A stretch of 64,000 nucleotides of DNA, from assembly GCF_000499845.2 (NCBI RefSeq), contig NC_023759.2, positions 17,184,520 through 17,248,519 of the forward strand. The letters are read 5' to 3'. Shown here piece after piece: positions 1 through 10,776 of this stretch; position 1 is the stretch's first letter; every line of letters starts with the position of its first letter. Both the position numbers and the translations under genes were made by a program. The notes beneath the pieces are model-generated. The model did not search any database, was not told the DNA's origin, and was given only the letters and a program-made list of their open reading frames with translations. Origin of the DNA: Phaseolus vulgaris (taxonomy: Eukaryota > Streptophyta > Magnoliopsida > Fabales > Fabaceae).

Positions 1-404
1 CTATTTCTGGCAAAAGTAATTTCTAAACTAATCTACATTGGCATGTCTAGCAGGTTGATATAAAAGTATCACCCACCATGTATATGGTGTCAATTCAATT
101 TTTTACCAAGGACAAAGACCAAGAACTTGAAGCACGACACATTTGACCATGAAAAATTTAAGATGATGTGATCCATTATGTGTTTCTCTTTTACGGATGA
201 AAAAGTGAATAACCAATAATGCTCCAGATGGTTTTTGTATCAAGGGAAAAATAAACTACAATCGAGGATGTGCAGCCCATACAAGAATTGAGTTTACACA
301 AAAGCACCATGATGGCACAAATAATTATATGAAAAGTAAGGTTCCAATGCTACAAACAAAGTACAGACAATTAATATATCACAATAAAACAGACATACCA
401 ATAC

Positions 405-1551
405 CCATCTCCAAAAATATCTCTTCTTGTATTGCAGTGGTGACAGCAACAGCCTCCTGCTCATTAGTTATGAAATCCAGGAAATGACAGTGAAATTCAT
501 TACATGCTAACTTTTATCACATAAATTCAAGGGGCAAAAGTTTCATCTTACATGGACTTGCACTTTAACTTTATATATCCAGCATTTAGTTGTCTTTCCA
601 TAAAATTAACGCAATAGAGTATACACATAGATGCTAATAAAAAAGGATAAAAAGTGCACAACAATGCCCCATGTGGTTTGCGATGGCTAATAAAAAAGGG
701 CAATCCAAAGCACCAGATCCCCCAGCTAGTGAACCCTGAGGAGGGTATATATATGTAGCCTAATCCATGCAAGCAGAGGGGTCGTTTCCAGAACTTAAAC
801 CTTCAAACCTTATTGTTGCACCAATATTTGCCCTCCGCTAAGACTAATCATACAATAGATCAAGAAGAAGCAAAGACAAAAGTTCGAGTTATTCAGCTCA
901 GCTGTCAGACATTCATCAATTCAAATCAGAGGAAGAGACTAACAAGGAAACAAAGTCAAATTCTGTCAAGGTTCCTACATAATCATTTTTGGACAAAATT
1001 TGGGTTTGGGACTTTATGATTTTGGCATTGTTCATCAAAAAATTAGAACATAACCTCTATAACCAGCACAAGTCTTGTATTACAGGATTTATAAAAAGTA
1101 ATGCAAAAATAAAAATCAACTCAGTACGTCTAAATTTTGCGCAATTAATTTCCCTCACAAACCCGTGATTACTTCTTATATCAAGGACGGCTCAGTAAAC
1201 TAAATACGTAATGCGAGGAGAGAAGCAAAGTCGCTTTATATCGAAGATAATTTAAAAAGACTTGTAAGACATAAAAAAGTGAAGGAAAAACGACAACAAA
1301 GAAATTCACCTGCTTATCCTGTACAGCCCCAGCAATCCTTTTCTTCACATCTGCATATACCATAGATTGCGAAAGTGCGAAAGTGCGAAAATCAAATGCC
1401 AGTAAGTAGCTAATCAATCACCCAATAAGCAGAACAACAAAATAGGGTTATGAAAAGTACCAGGTTGAGAAGTAAGGAAAATGAAACGATCGAAAAGATG
1501 GAAAAGTTGCTCTCTTGTTAACATCCCAGTACTCTCGGTCCCAGATGCCAT
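405..1551 (-). CDS. 5' part of a conserved plant protein of unknown function (partial, three exons)
   Basis: Reading the minus strand, exon 1 is 1551-1461 (ATG at 1551; protein begins MASGTESTGMLTREQ and ends at ...LTSQP plus one base), exon 2 is the short 41-bp exon 1350-1310 (DVKKRIAGAVQDKQ) and exon 3 is 456-405 (EAVAVTTAIQEEIFLEM). Donors and acceptors are GT and AG at every junction and the phases join cleanly (1, 0, then 1 at the window edge). The remainder must lie left of the window, because no continuing exon was found in 1-404. I recognise the N-terminus as a widely conserved plant protein, but I know of no established function, so none is given. It lies head-to-tail behind the ribonucleotide reductase gene on the same strand. 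Confidence 0.8.
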
Positions 1552-2096
1552 TCGTAACGCTCATAAACCACAACAAAACGAAGAGATACTAGCCTCGCTA
1601 GTCACTGCAACTTAAACGATTAACAAATTCCGTTGTATTTTTCAGGGCTTAAGTTTAGGCTCGCTCCTTTCCACACACTTTTTTACCTTCAAATCAGTTA
1701 AGCATTTCCCCAATTATTTTATTGAATTCTGTTGACACTAAAAAATTTCACTCCCATTTTACAACCCATTTTATTATTTTTATTTTCAGTAATTTACAGT
1801 TGTTACAAGAAATGTCATATAGGCAGTGATGTAAAACTCCTTTATCTTATTTTATTTTAATAAAGAGAAAGTTCGTAAAATGTTACCATTGTCCTCTTAC
1901 ATTGACCTCAATTAACTAACTATTAAAACAATAAAAATGCCAAATATCTGATAACTGAAAGTATACTTTATCATTCCTCAAGAAAAAATCAGAAATAATA
2001 AAAAATCTAAATACTATGCCTAAAAACAAAGGAGCCCATAAATCTATTTAACAGTAAAAATACAGGGAAATACTACTAGCATGAAACACCAATAAA
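1552..2096. other. intergenic spacer
   Basis: This AT-rich spacer lies between the stop of the ribonucleotide reductase gene and the start of the partial gene at 1551, both on the minus strand. It must hold the 3' UTR and polyadenylation signals of the former and the promoter of the latter. I see no open reading frame or repeat that I can support. Confidence 0.6.
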
Positions 2097-3086
2097 CTAA
2101 AAGTCTTCATCCATCTTGAAGACGTGTGTATCACCGTTGCCATTCAAGCTGGACATGACGGAAGCCTTCTGGTACTCCCCCACGCGCTTCTCGAAGAAGT
2201 TGGTCTTCCCCTGCAGCGAAATAAGCTCCATCCAATCGAACGGGTTCTGCACATTGTACAGCTTCCCGCACCCAAGCGCACCGAGCAACCTATCAGCAAC
2301 AAACTCAATGTACACACTCATCAAGGCCCCGTTCATCCCCACCAACGCGCAAGGAAGCGCGTCGCAGACAAACTCCCTCTCGATGTCAACTGCATCGCGC
2401 ACGATCTCCCTCACGCGCTCCTCGGGGAGCTTGTTCCGCATGATAGAGTAGAGCAGGCACGCGAAGTCGCAGTGGAGCCCCTCGTCGCGGGAGATGAGTT
2501 CGTTGGAGAAGGTAAGTCCCGGCATGAGGCCTCGCTTCTTGAGCCAGAAGATAGAGCAAAAGCTTCCGGAGAAGAAGATTCCCTCGACGCAGGCGAAGGC
2601 AACGATGCGCTCGGCGAAGGACTCGGCGGAGTCGATCCAGCGTAGGGCCCAGTTAGCCTTCTTGGTGACGCAGGGAATAGTGTCAATGGCGTGGAAGAGA
2701 CGGGTCTTCTCTTTGGAGTCTTTTATGTAGGTTTCAAGGAGGAGGCTGTACATCTCGGAGTGAATGTTCTCGATGGCGATCTGAAAGCCGTAGAAGGCGC
2801 GGGCCTCGGAGACCTGGACCTCCTTCATGAAACGGCCGGCAAGGTTTTCAAGGACGATGCCATCGGAGGCGGCGAAGAAGGCGAGGACGTGGGTGATGAA
2901 ATGGCGCTCGCCATCGGTTAGAGTCTCCCAATGCCGGATGTCCTGCGAGAGGTCGACCTCCTCCGCCGTCCAGAAAGAGGCTTCAGCTTTCTTGTACATT
3001 TCCCAGATTTGGGGGTATTGGATTGGGAACATGCAGAATCGATCAGGGTTAGGGGCCAAGAGAGGCTCTTCGGGAATAGAAGGCAT
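2097..3086 (-). CDS. RNR2: ribonucleoside-diphosphate reductase small subunit (R2), complete and intronless
   Basis: The 329-residue protein is a class I ribonucleotide reductase small subunit. It holds the di-iron centre and tyrosyl radical that let the R1 subunit reduce ribonucleoside diphosphates to deoxyribonucleotides for DNA synthesis and repair. The expected iron ligands are in place: D75 (AASDG), E106 and H109 (IENIHSEMY), E168 (CVEGIFF), E202 and H205 (DEGLHCDF). The radical tyrosine is Y113, four residues after H109. The acidic C-terminal tail ends ...FKMDEDF, the R1-binding peptide of eukaryotic R2. Length matches plant R2 proteins and the N-terminus [10 protein letters not shown] fits the family, so the ATG at 3086 is chosen. 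There is no intron. GC content is much higher than the surroundings. Arabidopsis has several R2 paralogues (TSO2, RNR2A, RNR2B), and I cannot say which one this matches. Confidence 0.96.
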   Translation of the reverse strand: MPSIPEEPLLAPNPDRFCMFPIQYPQIWEMYKKAEASFWTAEEVDLSQDIRHWETLTDGERHFITHVLAFFAASDGIVLENLAGRFMKEVQVSEARAFYGFQIAIENIHSEMYSLLLETYIKDSKEKTRLFHAIDTIPCVTKKANWALRWIDSAESFAERIVAFACVEGIFFSGSFCSIFWLKKRGLMPGLTFSNELISRDEGLHCDFACLLYSIMRNKLPEERVREIVRDAVDIEREFVCDALPCALVGMNGALMSVYIEFVADRLLGALGCGKLYNVQNPFDWMELISLQGKTNFFEKRVGEYQKASVMSSLNGNGDTHVFKMDEDF

Positions 3087-3176
3087 TGTGGGATTGGGAG
3101 TGTGTAGAAAGAATGGGGTTTATGTTTTGGAGATTGGGGGTTAGGGTTTGAGTCTGAAAGAGGGGAAGGAAGGGCT

Positions 3177-3183
3177 TATATAA
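3177..3183 (-). promoter_or_regulatory. TATA box of the ribonucleotide reductase gene
   Basis: On the minus strand this reads TTATATAAG, about 91 bases before the ATG. The distance would leave a 5' UTR of roughly 60 bases, normal for a plant gene. The start site itself is not visible. Confidence 0.6.
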
Positions 3184-3203
3184 GGAAGTGATTGAAAATT
3201 GGA

Positions 3204-3244
3204 GCGGGGAATTTGAAATTTTTTAGGTAAGGCTTGCGGGAGAA
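3204..3244 (-). promoter_or_regulatory. E2F-like sites upstream of the ribonucleotide reductase gene
   Basis: Two minus-strand motifs, TTCCCCGC (3211-3204) and TCTCCCGC (3243-3236), are each one base from the plant E2F consensus TTTCCCGC. A third near match with core TCGCGG lies near 3362-3369. S-phase expression of plant R2 genes through E2F is established in tobacco and Arabidopsis. That these particular sites work is inference. Confidence 0.35.
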
Positions 3245-3245
3245 G

Positions 3246-3974
3246 ATTGGAGTTGGGAGAGAGGGTAGTTTGGGGATTTTGCAATGCGTGTTGTGTTGGA
3301 TACGTTTCTTTAGTTTTGAAGGGAGGGAGGGAGGGATATTATTTTGGTAGGAAATTTTGTGTTCGCGGGTTATTTGGAAGGTTTGAAATTGAAAAGAGGA
3401 GTGTGGAATCCCGTTTTGGTGTGATAGGCGGAAAGGGTGAAATTTGAAAGCCACGTGCTTGGCCTGTTTCTTCTTCGTTCTTATCCGTTAATATCCAATA
3501 CTGTCTCTGATTTCAGAACTTTTGTCCGTACTTAGGTAAGACGATACACGTGGGGACACGCTCTTCACAAATGAGCTGTACACGTCAGAAAATTCTTAGA
3601 TATTTTTGTTAATCTATTTACATATATTGATATATTAATGTGTTTAAAATCTATTATTTAGATCTTGTTTCATAATGTTTTTATATTTAAATTCATTCTA
3701 CTAATGCACTGAAATATAAATTAAAAATAATAAATTAGCGAAAACACATGTATTTTTGTGTATGGGGTGGTATATTGCGAAGGAAACATAATCGATATAA
3801 TAGTTATATAAGATAAATTTATAAATATCTTTAATTTTAGAAACAGAGAAAAAAGTCAATTTAAACAGAAAAGCAGTTTCCAAAATAAATCAGTCAAAAC
3901 TCGAAATCAAATTGTTTCGTGATTAATTTGAATCAAATTGAAAATTAAAAAAGTAATAAGAAGCATTATGCCAT
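3246..3974. other. intergenic spacer left of the retrotransposon block
   Basis: The proximal part is probably promoter of the ribonucleotide reductase gene. Beyond about 3.5 kb it is plain AT-rich DNA. I see no gene, RNA or repeat here. Confidence 0.5.
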
Positions 3975-4567
3975 TGTTCTCGCCGGTTGATTTCATCGGT
4001 CTTTGAGTTGAGCTCTGCTTTGACTGGTCTCCATGTGGTGCTCTGAAACGTTACTCCACTAGGACAAATGGGGTTTATCTGTTGATCACACTTTCACGAT
4101 CAAGTCAATGAAAATATTCAAACTATAAAATTGCTTCAGTCTAGAGTATTCAGAAAAACGTACCTTTACCCAGGATCTCAAGGCCCTTTTATAGACATTT
4201 CTTCAACAATTTTCATCAATGAGAATATAATCTCAACATCCAGAATATAATATTCAACATCAATAATATCATTCAACAATAATTTGTTCACCGTGTACCT
4301 GTTACTTTCGGGTACAAACATTCTTAACTACTTTTACTTGCATTTAATAATATACTTTAACCAATTCAGTTATTCTTGTATATCTCAACCAATTCAATTA
4401 TTTCTTTTGTTATTTTTAATTATTTTTTCCACGTACACTTACTAGAAAACCTAGGCTAACCTCACAACACACCTTTGGGCCAAGGCCGAGCTTAGCACAA
4501 CTCACACAACCGAGCTGACCATACCTAAATGCTTGGACCGAGGTCCCGAGCACTCCTGCCCAGTACA
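3975..4567 (-). repeat. left (3') LTR of the old Tat-like element
   Basis: On the minus strand the LTR would start TGTACTGGGCAGG at 4567, directly after the polypurine tract, carry a TATA box (CTATAAAAGG, near 4195-4185) and end ...GCGAGAACA at 3975. The start of the intact Tat element at 23,836 (TGTACCGCCC after GGGGGCTTG) is the same type. The left boundary is a best guess from the TG...CA rule and the matching end of the LTR at 50,209. Confidence 0.55.
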
Positions 4568-4580
4568 CAAGCCCCCCAGG
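4568..4580 (-). other. polypurine tract of the old Tat-like element
   Basis: The minus strand reads CCTGGGGGGCTTG immediately before the LTR start. It closely matches GGGGGCTTG at the same place in the intact Tat element (23,827-23,835). Confidence 0.65.
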
Positions 4581-4779
4581 CTCGAGGCGAGCTAGGCTAT
4601 GCGAAGAGGCTTTTCAGTATTGGCGACTAACATGACATTTCTGTAGAGAGTAGGTGAGGCGCGGTTGCCGAAGCGTTTCCTGACATGACACCTCACCATA
4701 CTAAATTTGGAGCGTCCACATTGCTTCGTAGCAACGGTGGAAAAATCCTACCGTTTCACTTTTTCAAAACACCCCCCTT

Positions 4780-6721
4780 CGTTCACTCACTCCTCACTTT
4801 CCGACTCCATTTTCTTCTACTCGAGCCTCCTACAAACTCTTTGTCTCCTCCTTCACGCCACCGTCACACCACCGTCTACTCACCGGAAAAACAGGTATGC
4901 TTTATACCTATACTGAATTATTATTATCCTATTTCATGGGCTACTTTATATGAAATGAAGTGCATTTTAATTCATTTGTTTTGCTTGGTCTGAATCGCAT
5001 TTCGTATTTTGTTTGTGTTTGTGCTTGTGTTCTAACTATATCAACAATGGATTATGGTTCTTTATACCCCTAGGCTAAAAAGGATCTTTTAAAAGAAACC
5101 ACCTATTACACCAGTCGCTTACGTATTAGGGAGTTGAGAAAAAACGGTTGTACCTTGAGTAAAAGACATGAAGGATTTGTAAAATCGGTAGAGGGAGGAT
5201 GAACCCATTTGTTGTCATGAATCGTTGGACCCTGATGGTCCATTTTGCTTTTTTTATGCCACACTCTTTAAAAAGGTTCTATTGCGTTTTCCTTTGTCAA
5301 TTTTCGAAAAGGAGCTACTAACCGAGCTCAACGTAGTTCCTACCCAGCTACATCCAAATAGCTGGGCATTTATCCGTGCCTTTACCATCTTGTGTTCACA
5401 ACTCGACATTTCGCCGACTATGGAAGTTTTCCTATATTTTTTCTAGGCCAAACATTCGGGTTGTCAATTGTGGGTTACCTTAAACGGTGCCCCTGGAAGA
5501 GCTTTGCTCACCCTCTTCCAGTCAACATACAAAAATTTTAAAGGTAAATTCCTCAAAATTCGAGCTTCCACAGGAGATCCGACCCTACTGGACGAATTTC
5601 CCTTATATTGGACCCTTGAACCCAGATTCCAGAGTGTTCGGTGCCTGGAGGACTTGTCACCAAAAGACCAGGGGATATGCGAGTTTTTGATGAACTTGAA
5701 GGTTGTCTTTGACACCTCCTATTTGCTGACCAAAGAGTATCTCCCTTGTGCTTTGAAATCCTATACTGGTACTCCTCGTTTCCTACCTTTGGTAAAGCCA
5801 ACTTTGTTATTGCCATTAACCATTTACTTGTTTTCTTTGCAGAGAGAATGTTATCCATCATCAGCAAAGCGGAGATAGCCAAGCTAGCTAAAAAGATGAG
5901 GGCGATTGCTAGCCTTGCCCAAGGAATCTTTAACGCAAAAGAGGAAAACTCCAACGATGATTACCCAACCCCTCACCGACCATGACGAGAAGACCACCTT
6001 CTGGCTCGTCTTCAAGAGGAAAAGGAAGGTGAATGCTCTTCTTGTTGAGCATTCTCATTCATATGGCCAAGCTCCACACCAAGAGGTCGTCATCATTCAA
6101 GAATGCGAGGCCGAAAGCTCAAGGGGGAAAAGTCTGTGGGATCCTGATTTTGACGTGCCAACCCATGGCGAGACCTTCTTGTTGCCCAACGAGGATAAGG
6201 CTAGGCTCATGGCCCATGACGAAGATCGTCTTCTTTGTGACACCATGAAGCAATTTGGGTAGGCGTTCGCCATGGGTTGCTTGGTTATTATTAAGGCACG
6301 AGATCGGAATGTTGATGAAAATCAAAGGGTTAAGGAGAACATGGAGCTTCATAAGGAAGTAGAACGTCTCCAGGCTGAAATCAATTGTCTTAACGACCAT
6401 ACCCGAGCTGAAACCAAGCGCCTGACCAATCTATGTGAAGAAGCTAAACGACTTCAGATGGAGAAGGCTCAAGAGGCAACGAGCTTAAACGAAGAAAAGA
6501 ACAAACTTTTGTCCACAATCAAGGAGTTGGAGAAGGAGGTAACCTGCAGAGGGGAAGACCTCACTAAGGCCACTGAGTCTTTTACGCAAGACGCTACCCA
6601 ATCCTACCTCGTAGGATCCGAGGCAGCTTTGGAACAAGCAACGACAGTCCATCCTACCCTGGACTCTCTAGAGCTCTGTCGGGGTAAAACCATGGTCGAT
6701 GGTCAACTAAAGGAGGATTAA
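4780..6721 (+). pseudogene. relic of the antisense gene of a Tat element (putative gypsy-type transposon domain plus coiled coil)
   Basis: The translation at 5225-5443 (LTELNVVPTQLHPNSWAF and neighbours) matches the antisense gene of the intact element at 22.6-22.9 kb (LTELNIAAAQLHPNSWAF). The match continues in the same frame past a TAG at 5444-5446 into 5468-5770 (QLWVTLNGAPGRALLTLF). The last exon begins at 5847 after a TTTGCAG acceptor, has an in-frame TAG at 6260-6262, and ends with a coiled coil (about 6340-6560) and an acidic tail VDGQLKED, matching VDGKVVPAED in the other copy. A CT-rich stretch ending CAG/GTATGC at 4894/4895 looks like a 5' UTR exon. The N-terminal coding part is degraded. 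The family resembles the plant domain usually named putative gypsy-type transposon (PF04195). Its function is unknown and it is not a transposase in any demonstrated sense. Confidence 0.7.
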
Positions 6722-7260
6722 ACCAAACTTTGCTATGGTCTGTAATATTTATTTATATGCTTAACTCTCTTGATATTCTGACATTTTAAACACTTTGCTT
6801 ATATTTATTTAGCGCTTATAAACCTTTTGATGTACACTGGTTTTGGGATTTTCTACATAGTTTATTTTAATCTCTATAAATGCATCTCATTTAACACAAA
6901 TAATATAACAATGTTTTACCAACTTAAGCGTGGGAAATAATAACTCACCTCTCTTGATAGAAAAATCTAACCTTTGAGGAGCGACGTCTTCATGGTTAAG
7001 ACAACCTTTTTCTTCAACTTGACATGCGTCCCTTTTCAATCTTGGGCATTCACTACGTAGCTTGCAGGGCGCCTGCCCGGATAGTCGCATCTACTCTGAG
7101 CTTGGTCGTGCACTATCAAACGATTTCCCTGCTTAAATAACACCTATCGTCGGGCACTTATACTCGGATAGTTATACTTACGTCGAGTTAAGTCGTCTTA
7201 CCGCGCATCATACCAAATAATTCATCAACAACAATAAACTCATCTTCACAGGGCACCTAT
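6722..7260. other. 3' untranslated region of the old Tat-like element
   Basis: No open reading frame is present. The words ACTCGGATAG and similar recur and resume after the solo LTR at 8181 (ACTCGGATGA). This matches the position of the repeat-rich spacer between pol and the antisense gene in the intact element (19.1-20.5 kb). Confidence 0.5.
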
Positions 7261-8175
7261 TGATGTGAGTTGATTTTAGGATTGTTCACTTAGGTGACAT
7301 TTTAGATTTATGATTGAGATTTTTAAACAATTAAAGAGTGAAAACCTAAGGAAAATCCTCACTGGCCATTAACTTAACCAATTGGTTAAGTAGATGTGAA
7401 GGTTCATTTCACAAAGGCAAAAGGAAAACACAATTATATGGTGAAGATGATGACAAGACATGGACCGAATGTAATCAAGACAACAAAATAAGAACATATA
7501 GAAAAGATGAGATGGAATGGCAATGGAATAGAAAAGATGAAGGAAAATGAAGTTGATGAGAAATGGAATTGAGAATGGTTGCACGTCCTTGGATGGTGAA
7601 ATGACTCCAAGATAAGTGAATGATGTCACCACTTGAGAGCTCTCAAAACTCACAAGATAAGATTAAGACTAAGAGAAACAAGTCTCACTAGAATTCTCAC
7701 ACAAAATGTGCAAAGTAACTTTTTTTCTATTTCATTCAACTTCTAAATACAATGAGGGAGGCCTCCTATTTATAGGAAGAGGAGGCTTGGAGAACAAGGA
7801 GGAGGGTATGATGGGAAAAAGGAACATATGGTGTGGCTAGGGTATTGACCTTGGTCAATGCCGCACCATCCTACACATTCTAGAACCTAGGTTTTCCTTC
7901 CTTCCCTAATGGACTTCTCATGGGGCCAATTTTATAACTTCACCTCCTATTTATGCTATATGGACCTACTCTTGCTTATTCTACTATTTGGACCCCTCAA
8001 GTGAGCCCAACTTATTTACAACATATTCTAAACATTTAAGAAGACTAGCAAGAAGAACTTTAGGTGCTCTGGTCCTAGTCCAATTCTCCCTCTGGTGAGG
8101 TCTCTACTTTGAGATGACTTCTCTTTTTGTACTTTAGCAGCCTTGGTCATCTCCTTGTGGGCTTGGTTTGCATCA
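7261..8175 (-). repeat. solo LTR, gypsy family D, copy 1
   Basis: The 915-bp sequence begins TGATGTGAG and ends GCATCA and is flanked on both sides by CCTAT (7256-7260 and 8176-8180), a 5-bp target-site duplication. The TATA box and transcribed direction (CTTCCTATAAATAGGAGG on the minus strand, near 7780-7765) put it on the minus strand. The same family occurs at 26,686-28,560 and, in reverse, at 27,632-28,495. No internal region remains, so it is an LTR left by recombination. Confidence 0.85.
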
Positions 8176-8204
8176 CCTATACTCGGATGACTCTATTCAT
8201 TACG

Positions 8205-8745
8205 AGCCACCACTTGAAGTGTAGAGCACTCAAGATAAGACCTAGTGATAATAAGAGACTCATCTCACTAAACACTCTGACAAAGTTTATTTACTTTTAA
8301 AATTCAATGTGTGAAACACATGAAGCAAGACACTCTATTTATAAGAGAGAGTGTATTGGAGAGCAAGATAGATGGGTAGGGGTGTCATTTGTGAGAAACC
8401 TTCTATAAGGTAGGTCAAAGTGGAGTGCCTCCCATGCTAGCCTACATCTTCTAGAAACTAGGTTAAAAACCCTAATCCCATATGCATTGTCATGAAAATT
8501 GGATTTTGGCACAAACCCAAAATATACTAAGTGCACCCTACTTTATCTTATTATTCTATTTGGACCCTTAGAGTGAGCCCAATTTATTTAAATAAACTTG
8601 CCTTTTAAAAAGACCAGAAGAAAGAACATTTGATGCTCTGACCTATGTCCAGTTCTTCTTCTGCTGAGGTCCTTCTGAAGTTTGGTGAGGTCTTGTCTTG
8701 GATGTTGTGTCCTTGGTTATCTCCTTGTCTAATTGGGTTGTATCA
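8205..8745 (-). repeat. truncated LTR related to gypsy family D
   Basis: The sequence resembles the right-hand 60 percent of the solo LTR at 7261-8175: the CCACTTGA motif, a TATA-type CTATTTATAAG near 8335, and the closing CTCCTTG...TTGTATCA. The roughly 350 bp corresponding to the other end are absent. It ends at TATCA (8745), the minus-strand LTR start TGATACAACCC. No target duplication is visible. Confidence 0.6.
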
Positions 8746-8935
8746 ATGCATTATCATGAACTAGAGGAATTATTTCCCCCTATGGCAAAGAAGTACTTAG
8801 CGGGGTTCAGACGCATGTTATGTTCTCATACTTTATCTAGTACCCATTTTAAATGTTCTTGATGATCTTCCGAGCTAGTTGACTTGACGACCATATCATT
8901 AACGTATACCTCCATGATGTCCCTCACCAACTCAT
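8746..8935 (-). pseudogene. reverse transcriptase fragment of the old Tat-like element
   Basis: The minus strand encodes EVYVNDMVVKS near 8912-8880, the catalytic YxDD region with N in place of the first D, followed by a stretch ending MRLNPAKYFFA. It belongs directly after the fragment at 26,488-26,685. The two were parted by gypsy element B, and a short piece between them has been lost. Confidence 0.75.
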
Positions 8936-9272
8936 GAAAAATAAACATTTGTCCACATGGCTATGCTATTTACACCCCAATTAAAGCTAAACTACACTTG
9001 ATGGGCCTTCACGGAATATGTGCTAGTATGCCACTCTCCCATTCATAGCTTTGATCCAAGTCTTCTTGTCCTAGACGCTCCTAGCTTGTCCTAGACGCTC
9101 CTAGCTTGGTCTTCTTGTCCTAGACGCTCCTAGCTTGGTCTTCTTGTCCTAGACGCTCCTAGCTTGTCTTAGACGCTCCTAGCTTGGTCTTAGACGCTCC
9201 TAGCTTGGTCTTAGACGCTCTTGACTTGGCTCTTGCCTTTCATGGAAAGTTGTGCTTGGCCCTCTTCCATCA
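8936..9272 (-). repeat. truncated 3' LTR of element B, with a short tandem array
   Basis: It matches 26,141-26,487 and represents only the first 337 bases of the 809-bp LTR. The rest was lost together with adjoining host element sequence at about 8935. Bases 9064-9235 hold seven copies of a motif around TAGACGCTCCTAGC spaced 20-30 bases apart. Confidence 0.85.
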
Positions 9273-9285
9273 TCCCCTCCCTCTT
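9273..9285 (-). other. polypurine tract of element B
   Basis: The minus strand reads AAGAGGGAGGGGA directly before the LTR start TGATGGAAGAGG. This is the expected plus-strand priming site. Confidence 0.75.
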
Positions 9286-9300
9286 GAAAAGGATTTGTCC

Positions 9301-10173
9301 TCAAATCCAATGGTTTTTCTTCTTAGGGGGGATGGTTGTGGCTGGATGGTGTCCATCATCTCCTCCTTCTTGAGAAGATCTATCCTCAGATTTGCAGACT
9401 TGATCTCGGATAGCAGCCTCTTGCTTCGTCAAGGTATGTCCTCCCGGATCAAATGTCAATCTATGGGAATCTTGAAACAAAGCAAAGGAGTTAGTGTGAG
9501 CATTTGGAGAAAATTTAATTGTGTGAAGTTGCCATTTTTGTTTTTCTTTTGTTTTTGGCAACTTCTCACAATATCTCCCTTGTGATGGTTGTATGTGTCC
9601 TCTAATCCTCTTATGTTTTCTAAAATTTCCAAAAGTAGTTACTTTTCCCTTAGGCATAATTCCTTTAGAAGGTGGTAACAACTTGAAAAGGGCAAGAGGA
9701 CTATGTTCACATACAACTTCATATGGAGAACTATGAGTAATCTTGTGGACTACTCCATTGTATGCATGCTCATTAGGAAAAGGATTCTTATCCCAAGAAT
9801 TGTGGGTGTCCCTCATGATTTCGTGAAGCATAGAAGGAAAAGCTATGTTTTCAAATTTTGGAGCTCTATCCATCACTATTTTTGAAGATAAATCATGGAG
9901 GCTTGTCACTTTTCTTAGGAAGAGTTTATCCACATCCATGAAGAAGGAATCAAAACCTTTTGTTGTCCTAGGAAGCTCTAATATGAAATGTGTGTCTTCC
10001 CAAGGATCATTTACAAAAGGTGAAGGAGTATAGAGTTCTTGAGACTTTGCCTTAGGTGTAGTTTGAAAACAAGAATTGTACCTAAAGTAATGTCTTTGAA
10101 CTTCTTTTCTCATGGGGGACAAAAGTTTTCCTTTTAAAAGCTCTAGAGTTTTATCAACTCTAATTTGGCCCAT
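9301..10173 (-). pseudogene. integrase and C-terminal Pol remnant of element B
   Basis: The 290-residue frame begins in the integrase zinc-finger region (TLELLKGK...YNSCFQTTPKAKSQ), runs into the core (YTPSPFVNDPWEDTHFILEL, FFMDVDKLF), skips a block of the core, and resumes with VMDRAPKF and a C-terminal part (SPYEVVCEHSPLALFKLLP). Against the complete integrase of element E (pol at 32,083-34,842), the finger cysteines are partly lost and the middle of the catalytic core is deleted. It cannot be active. Confidence 0.75.
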
Positions 10174-10185
10174 GAGTTCTCCTTC

Positions 10186-10665
10186 TTAAAGACTTTTTCT
10201 CTTATGTGTAAAGATAGTCTCGTTGTTACAACCATTGTTTATGAAAATTTGTACAGTTTGCAATGGTTGTCTCAATAAGACATGATAAGTTTTTTTAGGC
10301 ACTACTTCACATAAAAATTTGTTTTGGTAGATGCTTATAGATAACTTGACATTCACTTGGTGATATCCTAGCACGTATGAGAAATAATCTTTATCTATGC
10401 AAGCTTCTTTTAAAAACTCTTCTTTTTTGCTTATGCTTGCAAGTGTTCCTTTACAAGAGGTAAGGCTAGGTTGTTCCACAAGAAGCATGTTTTCAAGGGT
10501 ATTTTCAATGTGCTTGCCTTGTTGAATGACCTTGTGGGAAGGAACACTCTTCTCCCACGCCTTTTGTTTCACTAGGTTCTCTTGCTTTTCTATTTTTACA
10601 TTTTCATCACTCTCACTAGCTTCTTTTTCTTGGCTACTACTCTCATCTATGTCCCTTAAGATCAT
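10186..10665 (-). pseudogene. aspartic protease region remnant of element B
   Basis: The C-terminal part (FLCEVVPKKTYHVLLRQPLQ, then an NNGCNNETIF stretch) corresponds to the CDVVPMEATHVLLGRPWQFD region that follows the protease in element E. Integrase sequence follows 13 bases further on, so about 500 codons of reverse transcriptase and RNase H have been removed at this junction. Confidence 0.7.
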
Positions 10666-10776
10666 AGATCTTTCATTGGAACATTGAGATGCTAATTGAT
10701 CATTGCCAAGGTATTCTAAAGATGGAATTTCTCTAGCTTGAGTGTGAGAGATATGCTTGGTTAGGTTTTGGGAAAG

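Noticed and set aside
813..1019. 68-residue plus-strand frame
   Set aside because: Lies in an intron of the partial left gene, low-complexity composition, no recognisable domain.
2116..3144. Several plus-strand frames of 70-170 residues over the ribonucleotide reductase gene
   Set aside because: They are antisense shadows of a GC-rich intronless gene with strong codon bias.
3176..3454. 92-residue minus-strand frame upstream of the ribonucleotide reductase gene
   Set aside because: Covers the TATA box and promoter and has no similarity to known proteins.
9064..9235. CRISPR-like regular repeats
   Set aside because: Direct short tandem repeats without unique spacers, inside a plant LTR.
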